In this document: positions 16,422-32,152 of the stretch, piece after piece | Numbering within the stretch: the stretch's first letter is position 1 | Layout: the number at the start of each line of letters is the position of its first letter | Source of the DNA: Glacieibacterium arshaanense | Lineage (GTDB): Bacteria > Pseudomonadota > Alphaproteobacteria > Sphingomonadales > Sphingomonadaceae | Assembly: GCF_004681125.1 (NCBI RefSeq) | Contig: NZ_SIHO01000001.1 | Location: 1,003,149 to 1,067,148, forward strand | Reading direction: 5' to 3' | Length of the DNA: 64,000 nucleotides | Translations under genes and position numbers: made by a program | The notes under the pieces: model-generated | What the model saw: the letters and a program-made list of their open reading frames with translations, nothing else | What the model was told of the DNA's origin: nothing | The model's database searches: none

Positions 16422-17942
16422 ATGACTGAGAAGGTAATCGTCATCGGGGCGGGCATCGGCGGGCTGTGCACGGCGCTGCTGCTGGCGCCATCGGGGCGTG
16501 AAATCATAGTTCTTGAACGCGACGGGCCGCTGGCGTCCACCGACCCTGACGAACTGTTCCGCAGCTGGAAGCGCAACGGTGTCGCACATCTGCGCCAGAG
16601 CCATGCTTTTCTGGCGCGGCTGCGCACGATTATGAAGACCGCGCATCCGGCGCTGCTCGACGAGCTGATGGCGAACGGCGTGCGCGAAATCACCTTCGAC
16701 ATGATGCTGACGCCGTCGCAGCAGGAGCGCTACCGCGCCGCGCCCGAAGATACCGAGCTGACAATCATCACCAGCCGGCGCACGACGCTCGAAATGACGA
16801 TGCGGCGCTACGTCGAAACGCTGCCGAATGTTTCGCTGCGCTGCGGCTTTCGCGTCAGCCGCCTTGTCACGCAAATGGCGGCCGATGGTATCATCGATGT
16901 CACCGGCGTCGAGGGCGAGGACAATGGCACCCCGGTGACGTTGACCGCCGACATCGTCGTCGATGCATCGGGTAAGGGTGGAAACCATATCAAGCAGTTG
17001 ATGACCGAAGGTGCGAATGTACACGAGGAAGGCGAAACCGCCGGTATCCTTTATTACACCCGCCATTACCGCTTGCGCCCCGGCCAGGTCGAACCCGACC
17101 GCCACGCCAATCCGCCGGCGTCGGGCGATCTCGGCTATATCAAGTTCGGGGTCTTTCCCGGCGACAATGGCAATTTTTCAATCACCGTCGCGGTCCCCGA
17201 AATCGAAAGCGTGCTGCGCCAGACGATTGTCGATCCCGATATCTTCCACGCCATGACGTTGAAACTGCCCGGCCTGCAACCGTGGACCAATGCCGAACGC
17301 TCGGAACCGACCAGCAAGGTTGTCGGCATGGGCGACCTCGTCAGTCGCTGGCGCGACATGGTCGTCGACGGCAAGCCGGCAGCGCGCGGCTATTTCGCGC
17401 TGGGTGACACGCTGGTGCGCACCAACCCGCTGTACGGGCGCGGCTGCTCGTTCGCCGCAGTCAGCGCGCAGTGCCTCGGCAATGTCCTCGATGCCCATAA
17501 CGATCCGGTGGCGCGTGCCGTTGCCTTCCACGCGGCCATACTGGCCGAACTACAACCCTATTATCTTGACCAGCGACGGCAGGACCGTTCCGCCATCAAG
17601 CGCGCGCGACATACGCTGACGCCGGGCTACACGCCGCGGTGGCGGGCGCGCATGCAACAGAGCTTCGTCGATGACGGCATCCGCATCGCGCTGCGATCGG
17701 ACACACGACTGCTGCGTGAGGCGATGCGCGGCTTCCACATGCTAGAGCACCCCGACAACTGGCTGCGCAAGCCGCGCAACATGGCGGGCGTGCTCTATTA
17801 CTGGGCGCGCGGCAAACGCCTCAACGCCGCCGCCTATCCGCCGAACCCCGGTCCCGACCGCGAGACAATGATGCGCACGCTTGGTCTGGACTATAGCGCC
17901 GACCTTAATCCCGCAGATGCGGACACGGCACTGGCGGCCTGA
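16422..17942 (+). CDS. FAD-dependent monooxygenase, epoxidase (LasC/MonCI)-like
   Basis: The 506-residue flavoprotein begins with the FAD-binding motif GAGIGGL and VLERD. The following segment RNGVAHLRQSHAFLARL is typical of the FAD epoxidase / halogenase-like group. The second FAD motif GYFALGDTLVRTNPLYGRG lies near residue 328. The start at 16422 has GGGGA upstream; an in-frame ATG at 16404 overlapping the hydrolase stop is possible. It ends the cluster and converges on the histidine kinase gene. Oxygenation of a C=C or aromatic ring is likely, but the substrate is unknown. Confidence 0.85.
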   Translation: MTEKVIVIGAGIGGLCTALLLAPSGREIIVLERDGPLASTDPDELFRSWKRNGVAHLRQSHAFLARLRTIMKTAHPALLDELMANGVREITFDMMLTPSQQERYRAAPEDTELTIITSRRTTLEMTMRRYVETLPNVSLRCGFRVSRLVTQMAADGIIDVTGVEGEDNGTPVTLTADIVVDASGKGGNHIKQLMTEGANVHEEGETAGILYYTRHYRLRPGQVEPDRHANPPASGDLGYIKFGVFPGDNGNFSITVAVPEIESVLRQTIVDPDIFHAMTLKLPGLQPWTNAERSEPTSKVVGMGDLVSRWRDMVVDGKPAARGYFALGDTLVRTNPLYGRGCSFAAVSAQCLGNVLDAHNDPVARAVAFHAAILAELQPYYLDQRRQDRSAIKRARHTLTPGYTPRWRARMQQSFVDDGIRIALRSDTRLLREAMRGFHMLEHPDNWLRKPRNMAGVLYYWARGKRLNAAAYPPNPGPDRETMMRTLGLDYSADLNPADADTALAA

Positions 17943-17951
17943 CGCAACGGC

Positions 17952-19304
17952 TTATGCGCCGCGCGGCGCGGGCAGGGTGACTGTTACGATCAGGCCATGG
18001 GGATCGCGGTTCGCGACGGTGATCTCGCCGTTGTGGCGCATGACGATACGGTCGACAATCGACAGGCCGAGCCCGCTACCAGGCTCGCTGCTCGACAGCC
18101 GGACGAAACGGTCGAACATAGCACGCTGGCGCTCGGGCGGCACACCCGGCCCACTGTCCGAAACGCTGAGGGCAACCTTGCCATCGTCGCGCCGCGCCAG
18201 CGCGACCCTGACGTCGCCGCCCGCCGGTGTATAGCGAATGGCATTGTCGAGCAGGTTGCGCACCACCATCATCAGCGCCTCGAGCTGGCCTTCGACGATG
18301 ATGTCGGGCGCGATATCGGCTTCGAAATTCTGGCTTTTGGCGATCGCGGCCGACACCATGACGCGCGCCACGGCATCGGTCAGCTTCGACATATCTACCG
18401 GCTTGCGCACGACCTCGCTGCTCGACAGGCGGCTGAGGTCGAGCAACTGGTCGATAACCCCGGCCGCACGGTTCGTCGCTGCCACCAGCCCGCGCGCAAT
18501 CGCTTGACGGTTGCTGTCGCCGTCGAGCGCACGTTCGACGACCTGCGCGCGCGCTTTGACCGCCGCAATCGGCGTCCGCAACTCGTGCGCGGCATTGTCG
18601 ACAAACTCACGCTCGTGCGCGATGGCAGCACGCATGCGCGCGATCAACCGGTTGAAAGCATCGAACAGCGGCGCAATTTCCACCGGCACGCGATGGCCGT
18701 GCAGCGGTTCGAGGTTCGACGGCGCGCGCGCATCGATCTGCTCGGATATCTGTAATACCGGGCGCAATGCGGCAGCGACCTGAATGTAGATGATCGCGCC
18801 GATCGCCAGAATCAGCGACAGCACCGGCAGCAGCAGGCTGAGCATGATTTCGCGCACCACGGTATCGCGCAGCTGCGACGATTGACTGATCTCGACGATT
18901 ACCGGCTCGCCGGGATAGGTAATGGCAAAGCTGCGCCAGCGCTGGCGGCCGATGCTGCGATCGCTGAACCCCGGCGCCGGTGGATTGCTGGCCGCTGGCA
19001 GTGCGCCCGACTGGGTAACAACAATGCTGCCCGACCAGATGCGAAAGCCATTCTGCACGCCGAACAATTGCTCGAACTCCGGCGAGCGGACAGTCGGTGT
19101 CTGGCCAATAGCCTCGCCTTCTGTGGCTTCATGGCGCGCCAGAAACAGTACGAAGCTGGCTTCCTGCTGCATCTGGTCGTCGAGCAATAGCGCCACGGTG
19201 CGCTGGGTCACCGCCACCGCCGATATCGCCATCGCCGTGATCGCCAGTGCCAGCGGTATCATGATCGCCGCGGTCATCGCACGGCGCAGCGAATAATGCT
19301 TCAC
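17952..19304 (-). CDS. Sensor histidine kinase, QseC/TctE-like
   Basis: The 450-residue membrane kinase has two membrane segments (about residues 9-32 and 150-175) flanking a periplasmic sensor of about 115 residues. A linker/HAMP-like part, a HisKA domain with the phospho-acceptor His in DNAAHELRTPIAAV, and an HATPase domain with LLDNAIRYTPAGG, DSGPGVP and GSGLGLSIV follow. A GTG start at 19304 is used because it lies just after the response-regulator stop; extending further would overlap that gene in another frame. It phosphorylates the adjacent regulator; the signal is unknown. Confidence 0.92.
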   Translation of the reverse strand: MKHYSLRRAMTAAIMIPLALAITAMAISAVAVTQRTVALLLDDQMQQEASFVLFLARHEATEGEAIGQTPTVRSPEFEQLFGVQNGFRIWSGSIVVTQSGALPAASNPPAPGFSDRSIGRQRWRSFAITYPGEPVIVEISQSSQLRDTVVREIMLSLLLPVLSLILAIGAIIYIQVAAALRPVLQISEQIDARAPSNLEPLHGHRVPVEIAPLFDAFNRLIARMRAAIAHEREFVDNAAHELRTPIAAVKARAQVVERALDGDSNRQAIARGLVAATNRAAGVIDQLLDLSRLSSSEVVRKPVDMSKLTDAVARVMVSAAIAKSQNFEADIAPDIIVEGQLEALMMVVRNLLDNAIRYTPAGGDVRVALARRDDGKVALSVSDSGPGVPPERQRAMFDRFVRLSSSEPGSGLGLSIVDRIVMRHNGEITVANRDPHGLIVTVTLPAPRGA

Positions 19305-19314
19305 GGTGCCGGAC

Positions 19315-19989
19315 CTACGACGCGGCCGGCACGATATAGCCCAGCCCGCGGATCGTCTTGATGCGGTCAGCGCCGAGCTTGCGGCGCAGGTGCGAAACAT
19401 GCACTTCAATGGTGTTGCTCTCGATCGCCTCGTCCCAGCGGTACAGCCGCTCTTCGATTTGCGCCTTGCTGATGACATGCCCGATATTCGACAACAGCAC
19501 GTCGAGCACCGCGAGCTCGCGCGCTGACAATGCGACGGGCGCACCGTCCAGTGTCACCTGGCGCGCGGCAGGCGCATAGACCATATCGCCGTGCACGATC
19601 ACCGGCGCCGCGCGACCCTGACGGCGGCGGATGACGGCATCACAACGCGCCGTGAGTTCCTGCAGGTCAAACGGCTTGATCAGATAATCATCAGCCCCGC
19701 CATTCAGGCCGAGCAGCCGGTCATCCAGCGTCGCGCGCGCCGACAGGATCAGCACCGGCAACATGTTGGACGCGCGTCGCATCCGCGCCAGCAGGTCGAG
19801 CCCCGAGCCGTCGGGCAGCGCGATATCAAGAATGACCATGTCATAGTCGCCGGTTTCGAGCGCCGCCTCGCCATGGTCAATGGTGTCGACGCGCTCGACG
19901 AGAAAGCGCGGCGCCAGACCGTCGACAATCGCCGCGCCCAGCATGTCGTCATCCTCGACCAGCAAAATCGTCAAATTTCCAACCCTCAA
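19315..19989 (-). CDS. OmpR-family response regulator, QseB/TctD-like
   Basis: The 224-residue protein has a receiver domain (acidic pair EDDD near residue 12, phospho-acceptor Asp in VILDIALPDGSG, Lys in LIKPFD). A C-terminal winged-helix DNA-binding domain follows, with SARELAVLDVLL and VHVSHLRRKLG...TIRGLGYI. It is the first gene of the two-gene operon; the kinase start follows the stop by 10 nt. A tandem CTTAAG/CTTCAG motif at 20028-20044 in front of the gene may be its own binding site. Confidence 0.94.
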   Translation of the reverse strand: MRVGNLTILLVEDDDMLGAAIVDGLAPRFLVERVDTIDHGEAALETGDYDMVILDIALPDGSGLDLLARMRRASNMLPVLILSARATLDDRLLGLNGGADDYLIKPFDLQELTARCDAVIRRRQGRAAPVIVHGDMVYAPAARQVTLDGAPVALSARELAVLDVLLSNIGHVISKAQIEERLYRWDEAIESNTIEVHVSHLRRKLGADRIKTIRGLGYIVPAAS

Positions 19990-20027
19990 CTACGCAATCT
20001 ATCGCACCCGGCCCGACATTTCGAAAG

Positions 20028-20044
20028 CTTAAGCTGGGCTTCAG
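20028..20044. promoter_or_regulatory. Tandem half-site motif upstream of the response regulator
   Basis: CTTAAG-CTGGG-CTTCAG places two similar hexamers 11 bp apart. This is the spacing used by OmpR-family regulators of the PmrA/QseB type. It lies 39 bp before the regulator start and 170 bp before the RTX gene, so it could serve either direction. Confidence 0.35.
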
Positions 20045-20075
20045 CTTCATCTGCCAGAGCAATGTCGGGGCGTAG

Positions 20076-26981
<6,906 letters not shown>

Positions 26982-26991
26982 CATGTGACGA

Positions 26992-27019
26992 CCGCTGCGC
27001 TGCAATGCCCGCGCAGCGG
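26992..27019 (+). terminator. Hairpin after the RTX gene, possible terminator
   Basis: A perfect 9-bp stem, CCGCTGCGC with GCGCAGCGG, and a 10-nt loop start 10 nt after the RTX stop codon. No T-run follows, so factor-independent termination is uncertain. Confidence 0.45.
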
Positions 27020-27131
27020 CCTTCAAAGTCGCTGGCAACGGCCAAGCCTGCCACCTTCAGTGCCTGTCGATCACCGGTTTCAAGGGTGATGTGACTTTTG
27101 GCATCCCCGCTGATAGAATCCGGACTCACCG

Positions 27132-27151
27132 GTGGTTCCGCTTTGAACCAC
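27132..27151. promoter_or_regulatory. Inverted repeat upstream of the YtcJ-like gene
   Basis: GTGGTTC (27132-27138) and GAACCAC (27145-27151) form a perfect 7-bp inverted repeat with a 6-nt centre. It ends 38 bp before the amidohydrolase start. It could be an operator or a leader hairpin. Confidence 0.3.
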
Positions 27152-27189
27152 TGCAGAATAACAACAGCTTGGGAGGCTGAGGTAGTAAA

Positions 27190-28935
27190 ATGGGTAAGGA
27201 AACGATCGACCGTCGCAAATTCATCAAGGCGGGTGCGGCTGCTGTCAGCGCCGTCGCCGTGCTGGATGTGGGGTCGGCGATCGCAAAGGAAGCCTCCAGC
27301 CCCGCGACCGCGCAGCCCGCGCCAACCATCTATTTCAACGGGACCATTCTGACCATGGAGGGCGATACGCCCGGCTATATCGAGGCCGTTGCGGTCAAGG
27401 ATGGCAAGATCGTCCATGCCGGATCGAAGGCGCACGCGCTTGCCAAGCTGCCGAGGGCCACGCAGGTAGACCTGCAGGGCCGCACCATGTTGCCGGGCTT
27501 TATTGATTCCTGGGGGCACTTCACGCTGTTCGCGCAGCAGACGCTGGGCGTCAACCTAGCCTATTTCAGCCCAAATCCCCCGGCAAGCCGGGCCGATGTC
27601 ATCAAGTTGTTGAAGCAGACTACACCGTTCAACGGCTGGATCATCGGTTATGGCTATGTCGCCGCCATGCTCAAGGATGGCGCGCTAACGCTCGCTGACC
27701 TTGACGCGGCATTCCCCGATACACCCGTGATGATTGTTACGCTGTCCACTCTGACGGGACAGATCAACAGCGCCGGCATCGCCAAGCTTGGCCTGACGCC
27801 GGATAGCAAGGCGCCTTCGCCGGGCGTCATCGTCAAAGACCCGAAAACCGGCAAACTGACCGGCGAGTTGCTGTTTACGCCATTTCTTATGGCGCGGCTG
27901 GCGGCGGTCGGTGCCTATCCCCAGTCGGTGTCGATCAAGACCTTCAAGGCGGCCGAGGCACTGCTGGCGCAGCAGGGCTATACGACGGTCCAGACCTATC
28001 AGCTCAACCCGCAGGAATTGCAGGATCTGCGGGCGGCCTTTGACCAGGGCGCGCTGGCGGTTGATGTCATCGGGATGCCGTCGGTATCGGATGCCGCGAC
28101 TGGCAAATTCGTCATGGACGCCGATTGGAAGTGGGGCGCCTATAGTCACGGCGACCATGGACTGAAAATTCCGGGCTACCAGGTCGCAACCGATGCGTCT
28201 CCGCAACTCCGCCTTGCCGCCTTCACCGAGCCCTATCTCGACACGACCGGGCTTCCCGACGGCTGGAAAGGCATGCTGTTGCCCAAGGAACAAGTCGAGC
28301 ATTGGGTCGGCTATGCCTATCAGAATGACATCCAGCTGTATTGCTACAGCAACGGCGATGCCGGCATCGACATGAGCCTCGCCGCGATCGAGAAGGCCAT
28401 CGCCGCGACCGGCAAGACCGGCGACCGGGGCACCGTCGTCGCGCATTCGTATTTTGTCCGTCAGGACCAGCTGGAGACCTACAAGAAGCACCATCTCGGG
28501 GCATCGATGATGCCGCCGCACATGATGGTCTATGGCGATCTGCTGATGAAACTGCTGGGGCCGGCGCGCGCGACGATGGAGTCGCCGCTTGCATCTGCAT
28601 TCAAGCTGAATTCAAAAACGACGATGCACTGTGACTGCCCATCCGCCTCGCCGAACATGATGGAGGCGGTGGGGACGGCCGTGACACGCAAGACAATGTC
28701 TGGCCAGGTGCTGGGGCCGCAGGAGCGGATCAGCCCGTATCACGCCCTGCTGGCTGCGACCCGGAACACCGCCCACACCTACCGCGAAGAGGCGATCAAG
28801 GGCACGATCACCGCCGGCAAGTTCGCTGACCTGGTGATCCTCGACGCCAATCCGCTCACCGTGGCACCCGACAAGATCCGGGACATCAAGGTGGTCGAAA
28901 CCATCAAGCGTGGGCAGTCGCTGTATCGCGCCTGA
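27190..28935 (+). CDS. Exported YtcJ-like amidohydrolase with altered metal ligands
   Basis: The 581-residue protein has a Tat-type signal (DRRKFIKAG followed by an Ala/Val-rich stretch). The Amidohydro_3/YtcJ fold follows: IYFNGTILTM, GFIDSWGH, VVAHSYFVRQDQL, a late Asp in HCDCPSASP, and the closing KFADLVILDANPL. In YtcJ relatives the first motif is DSHxH and a later one HAxGD; here they read DSWGH and YSNGD, so two metal-binding His are replaced by Trp and Ser. It may bind one metal or act differently. GGAGG lies 16-20 nt upstream of the ATG. It is monocistronic. Confidence 0.88.
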   Translation: MGKETIDRRKFIKAGAAAVSAVAVLDVGSAIAKEASSPATAQPAPTIYFNGTILTMEGDTPGYIEAVAVKDGKIVHAGSKAHALAKLPRATQVDLQGRTMLPGFIDSWGHFTLFAQQTLGVNLAYFSPNPPASRADVIKLLKQTTPFNGWIIGYGYVAAMLKDGALTLADLDAAFPDTPVMIVTLSTLTGQINSAGIAKLGLTPDSKAPSPGVIVKDPKTGKLTGELLFTPFLMARLAAVGAYPQSVSIKTFKAAEALLAQQGYTTVQTYQLNPQELQDLRAAFDQGALAVDVIGMPSVSDAATGKFVMDADWKWGAYSHGDHGLKIPGYQVATDASPQLRLAAFTEPYLDTTGLPDGWKGMLLPKEQVEHWVGYAYQNDIQLYCYSNGDAGIDMSLAAIEKAIAATGKTGDRGTVVAHSYFVRQDQLETYKKHHLGASMMPPHMMVYGDLLMKLLGPARATMESPLASAFKLNSKTTMHCDCPSASPNMMEAVGTAVTRKTMSGQVLGPQERISPYHALLAATRNTAHTYREEAIKGTITAGKFADLVILDANPLTVAPDKIRDIKVVETIKRGQSLYRA

Positions 28936-28999
28936 GGCGATCCACTGCGCGGTGCGGTAGCGCGTAGCTAGGCGACTAAATCGTTTAGCGGGCGATTGG

Positions 29000-29071
29000 T
29001 GACCCCTACGGGAATCGAACCCGTGCTTTCGCCGTGAGAGGGCGACGTCCTGACCGCTAGACGAAGGGGCC
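29000..29071 (-). tRNA. tRNA-Glu (anticodon CTC)
   Basis: The reverse strand folds into a cloverleaf. The acceptor stem GGCCCCT pairs with AGGGGTC, with discriminator A at 29000. The anticodon loop CTCTCAC in a TCGCC/GGCGA stem gives anticodon CTC. The T arm is ACGGG-TTCGATT-CCCGT. The length is 72 nt and CC, but not a full CCA, follows in the DNA. Confidence 0.95.
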
Positions 29072-29151
29072 GGTGGCGCGGGCCCGGTTGGAGCCACGTC
29101 AGCGATGCGCGTCGATATGGGGCAGGTGCCCCGGTGTCAAGCGAACTGCGC

Positions 29152-30534
29152 TTAGGCTGCGGCGGCCTTGGCGGTGGCGGTGCGCTCGGCCTTAAGGCTT
29201 TCGGCGAGCAGAAACGCCAGTTCGAGGCTTTGGCTGGCATTGAGGCGCGGGTCGCACTGCGTCTGGTAGCGTGAGGCCAAGCCTTCATCGGTGATGGCGA
29301 TGGCGCCGCCGGTGCATTCGGTGACATCCTGGCCGGTCATTTCGGCGTGTATGCCGCCGGCGTGGGTGCCCTCGGCACGGTGAACGGCAAAGAAGCCCCG
29401 CACTTCGGCCAGGATGCGATCGAACGGCCGCGTCTTGTAGCCGTTGGCCGCCTTGATGGTATTGCCGTGCATCGGGTCGCACGACCAGATGACGCTGCGG
29501 CCTTCGCGTTCCACCGCGCGGATCAGCGGGGGCAGGCCGGCTTCGATCTTGTCGGCGCCAAAGCGGGTGATGAGCGTCAACCGGCCGGGCTGGTTGTGCG
29601 GGTTGAGCGTGTCAATCAGGCGCAGCAGCTCGTCGGGCGCCAGGCTTGGGCCGCATTTGAGGCCGATCGGGTTGCCGACGCCGCGCAGGAACTCGAGATG
29701 CGCCGAGCCTTCGAAGCGTGTGCGGTCGCCAATCCACAGCATGTGCGCCGATGTGTCGTACCAGTCGCCGGTTAGGCTGTCCTGCCGCGTCATCGCCTGC
29801 TCATAGCCGAGCAGCAGCGCTTCATGGCTGGTGAAGAAGCTGGTGCCCTTGAGCTGCGGCACGGTTTCGGGCGAGATGCCACAGGCTTCCATGAAGTCGA
29901 GTGCTTCGCCGATGCGGTCGGCCATCGCCTGATATTGTTCCGACCACAGCGAGCGACCGGTGAAATCGAGGTTCCATTTGTGAACCTGGTGCAGATTGGC
30001 ATAACCACCGCTGGCGAAAGCGCGCAGCAGGTTGAGCGTCGCTGCCGACTGCATGTAGCCGGTACGCATGCGTTCGGGGTCGGGTTCGCGCGCTTCCGGC
30101 GTGAAGGCAATGTCATTGACATTGTCGCCGCGGTAGCTCGGCAGCGAGACGCCATTCTGTTCCTCGAAATCGCCCGAGCGGGGCTTGGCGAACTGGCCTG
30201 CCATGCGGCCGACCTTTACCACCGGCAGCTTCGACGCGAACGTCAGTACCACTGCCATCTGGAGCAGCACGCGGAAGGTGTCGCGGATGTTGTTGGGGTG
30301 GAAGTCGGCGAAGCTTTCGGCACAGTCGCCGCCCTGGAGCAGGAACGCCTTGCCCGCCGCGACTTGCGCAAGGCTGGCAGTCAGGTCGCGTGCCTCACCT
30401 GCAAAGACCAGCGGCGGATAGCTTTGCAGCTCGGCCTCAACCTTCGCGAGCGCGGCCTGATCGGCATAGACGGGGAGCTGGCGCGCGGTATGCGTGCGCC
30501 ATGAGGCGGGGGTCCAGTTGGTATCGATGTTCAT
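29152..30534 (-). CDS. aroF: 3-deoxy-7-phosphoheptulonate synthase, class II
   Basis: The 460-residue enzyme joins phosphoenolpyruvate and erythrose-4-phosphate, the entry step of the shikimate pathway. Its length and motifs match the class II (plant-type) family: [17 protein letters not shown] at the start, [25 protein letters not shown]-like [36 protein letters not shown] and [15 protein letters not shown]. It stands alone on the minus strand. The Ala-rich C-terminus is unremarkable. The symbol is given in the usual bacterial sense; some genomes call it aroG. Confidence 0.94.
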   Translation of the reverse strand: MNIDTNWTPASWRTHTARQLPVYADQAALAKVEAELQSYPPLVFAGEARDLTASLAQVAAGKAFLLQGGDCAESFADFHPNNIRDTFRVLLQMAVVLTFASKLPVVKVGRMAGQFAKPRSGDFEEQNGVSLPSYRGDNVNDIAFTPEAREPDPERMRTGYMQSAATLNLLRAFASGGYANLHQVHKWNLDFTGRSLWSEQYQAMADRIGEALDFMEACGISPETVPQLKGTSFFTSHEALLLGYEQAMTRQDSLTGDWYDTSAHMLWIGDRTRFEGSAHLEFLRGVGNPIGLKCGPSLAPDELLRLIDTLNPHNQPGRLTLITRFGADKIEAGLPPLIRAVEREGRSVIWSCDPMHGNTIKAANGYKTRPFDRILAEVRGFFAVHRAEGTHAGGIHAEMTGQDVTECTGGAIAITDEGLASRYQTQCDPRLNASQSLELAFLLAESLKAERTATAKAAAA

Positions 30535-30706
30535 GCGGCGGGCTTTTGCGCTTTCTGGCGGCGAGATTCAAGCGTCAGCCACAGCGCAGGCGTCAAGGTG
30601 TGCGGGAAGATGGCGTTGGAGGGGGTTGCAACCGCCGGATGGGCTCAATATCCGGCAGCAGCAACGCTTACCGCAATGCCCTCCGAAGCTTGATGTAACA
30701 GCGACG

Positions 30707-30747
30707 CAATCGCACAAATGTGCATAATTTGACATTTGGCGCGATTG
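30707..30747 (-). terminator. Two-part stem-loop just downstream of gor
   Basis: CAATCGC (30707-30713) pairs with GCGATTG (30741-30747), and inside it CAAATG (30715-30720) pairs with CATTTG (30733-30738). The arms are separated by a small bulge and a 12-nt AT-rich loop. It begins 1 nt beyond the gor stop codon. There is no clear T-run, so it may instead stabilise the 3' end. Confidence 0.45.
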
Positions 30748-30748
30748 T

Positions 30749-32092
30749 TCAGCGCATCAGCACCAGCTCCTCGCTCATCGTCGGATGCAGCGCCATTGTC
30801 TCATCGAACTGCGCCTTGGTGAGCCGCGCCTTGACGGCAATCGCCAGCGCCTGAAGGATTTCGGGGGCATCGGGGCCGATCATGTGGGCGCCGACGACGA
30901 CATCGGTGGCGACATCAACGACCAGCTTGTAGAGCGCGCGTTCGTTGCGACCGGCAAGCACGTTGCGCATCGGCCGGAAGTCGGCGGTGAAGGCGCGGAC
31001 ATCGCCGTATTTCGCCCTGGCCTCGGCTTCGGTCAGGCCAACACTGGCGAGCGGCGGGTTCGAGAAGACGGCCGAGGCGACACAGCTGTGGTCGACGCGC
31101 CAATGCTTGTCGCCGAACAGCTTGTCGGCCAGCGCATGGCCTTCGCGGATCGCGACCGGAGTAAGCTGGATGCGGTCGGTAACATCGCCGACGGCGTGGA
31201 CCGATGGGATATTGGTGTGGCTATCGGCATCGACGGCAATGGCACCGCTGGCGTTGAGCGCCACGCCGGCGGCTTCAAGGCCTAGGCCTTCGATGTTGGG
31301 GACCCGGCCAACGGCCCAGAGCAGCACGTCGGTATCGAGGTTGGAGCCGTCCTTGAAGTGGATGCGCAGGCTCGAATCCGGCAGCTTTTCAACGCGTTCG
31401 AAGGCAGTGTTGAACCGGAATGCGATTCCCTTGACGGTCGAGATTTCAAGCAGGCGTTCACGCAGCGCCGGCTCCCAGTTGCGCAGAATCGTGTCGCCGC
31501 GGTTGACCAGCGTCACGTGCGTGCCGAATTCGTGGAAGATGCCGGCGAATTCATTAGCGATATAGCCACCGCCGGCGATGACCATGCGCTTGGGCAATGC
31601 ATCGAGATGGAAGATTTCGTTCGAGGTGATGCCATGCTCGGCGCCGGGCACATCGGGGATCAGCGGCCGCCCGCCTGTGGCCACGAGGATGTGACGCGCA
31701 CTCACGGTGCGACCGCCAACGCTGACGTGGTGCGGGTCTGTGAGAACCGCCCGGTCGAGCAGTTGGTCGACCTTATGGTTTGTCAGCGTAGCGGTGTAGA
31801 GGCCGTTAAGCCGGTCGACGTCGGCAAGCACATTGTCGCGCAGCGTGTGCCAGTCAAAGCGGTGTTCGCCGAGTGTCCAGCCGAAGCGGCGGGCGTCATC
31901 CAGGTCTTCGGCAAAGTGCGCGCCATAGACGAGCAGCTTCTTGGGCACGCATCCGCGGATGACGCAGGTGCCGCCGATGCGAAATTCCTCGGCCACCGCA
32001 ACGCGCGCGCCGTAGCTGGCGGCGATGCGCGCCGAGCGGACGCCGCCCGAACCGGCGCCAATGACGAAATAATCATAGTCGTACTGCGTCAT
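30749..32092 (-). CDS. gor: Glutathione-disulfide reductase
   Basis: The 447-residue flavoprotein reduces GSSG with NADPH in the cytoplasm. It shows the FAD motif GAGSGGVRSAR, the redox-active disulfide in GGTCVIRGCVPKKLLVYGA, the NADPH-binding GGGYIANEFAGIF and the active-site His-Glu pair in ALHPTMSEE near the C-terminus. The length fits the family. The neighbouring minus-strand gene is a GFA-like protein, whose family is also linked to glutathione, but there is no overlap and the connection is weak. Confidence 0.95.
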   Translation of the reverse strand: MTQYDYDYFVIGAGSGGVRSARIAASYGARVAVAEEFRIGGTCVIRGCVPKKLLVYGAHFAEDLDDARRFGWTLGEHRFDWHTLRDNVLADVDRLNGLYTATLTNHKVDQLLDRAVLTDPHHVSVGGRTVSARHILVATGGRPLIPDVPGAEHGITSNEIFHLDALPKRMVIAGGGYIANEFAGIFHEFGTHVTLVNRGDTILRNWEPALRERLLEISTVKGIAFRFNTAFERVEKLPDSSLRIHFKDGSNLDTDVLLWAVGRVPNIEGLGLEAAGVALNASGAIAVDADSHTNIPSVHAVGDVTDRIQLTPVAIREGHALADKLFGDKHWRVDHSCVASAVFSNPPLASVGLTEAEARAKYGDVRAFTADFRPMRNVLAGRNERALYKLVVDVATDVVVGAHMIGPDAPEILQALAIAVKARLTKAQFDETMALHPTMSEELVLMR

Positions 32093-32152
32093 GCTGCGGC
32101 TTTCGGGTGCGCCCGGCAGCGACGCGGGGCGGGGACTCGGGTCAATAGGCGG

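Noticed and set aside
17952-19544. 530-codon version of the histidine kinase
   Set aside because: The first 80 codons overlap the response regulator in another frame and show no kinase feature; the GTG at 19304 fits the operon.
29000-29071. tRNA-Glu as an integration site for an island containing the accessory genes
   Set aside because: No integrase and no repeated tRNA 3' end was seen on either side.
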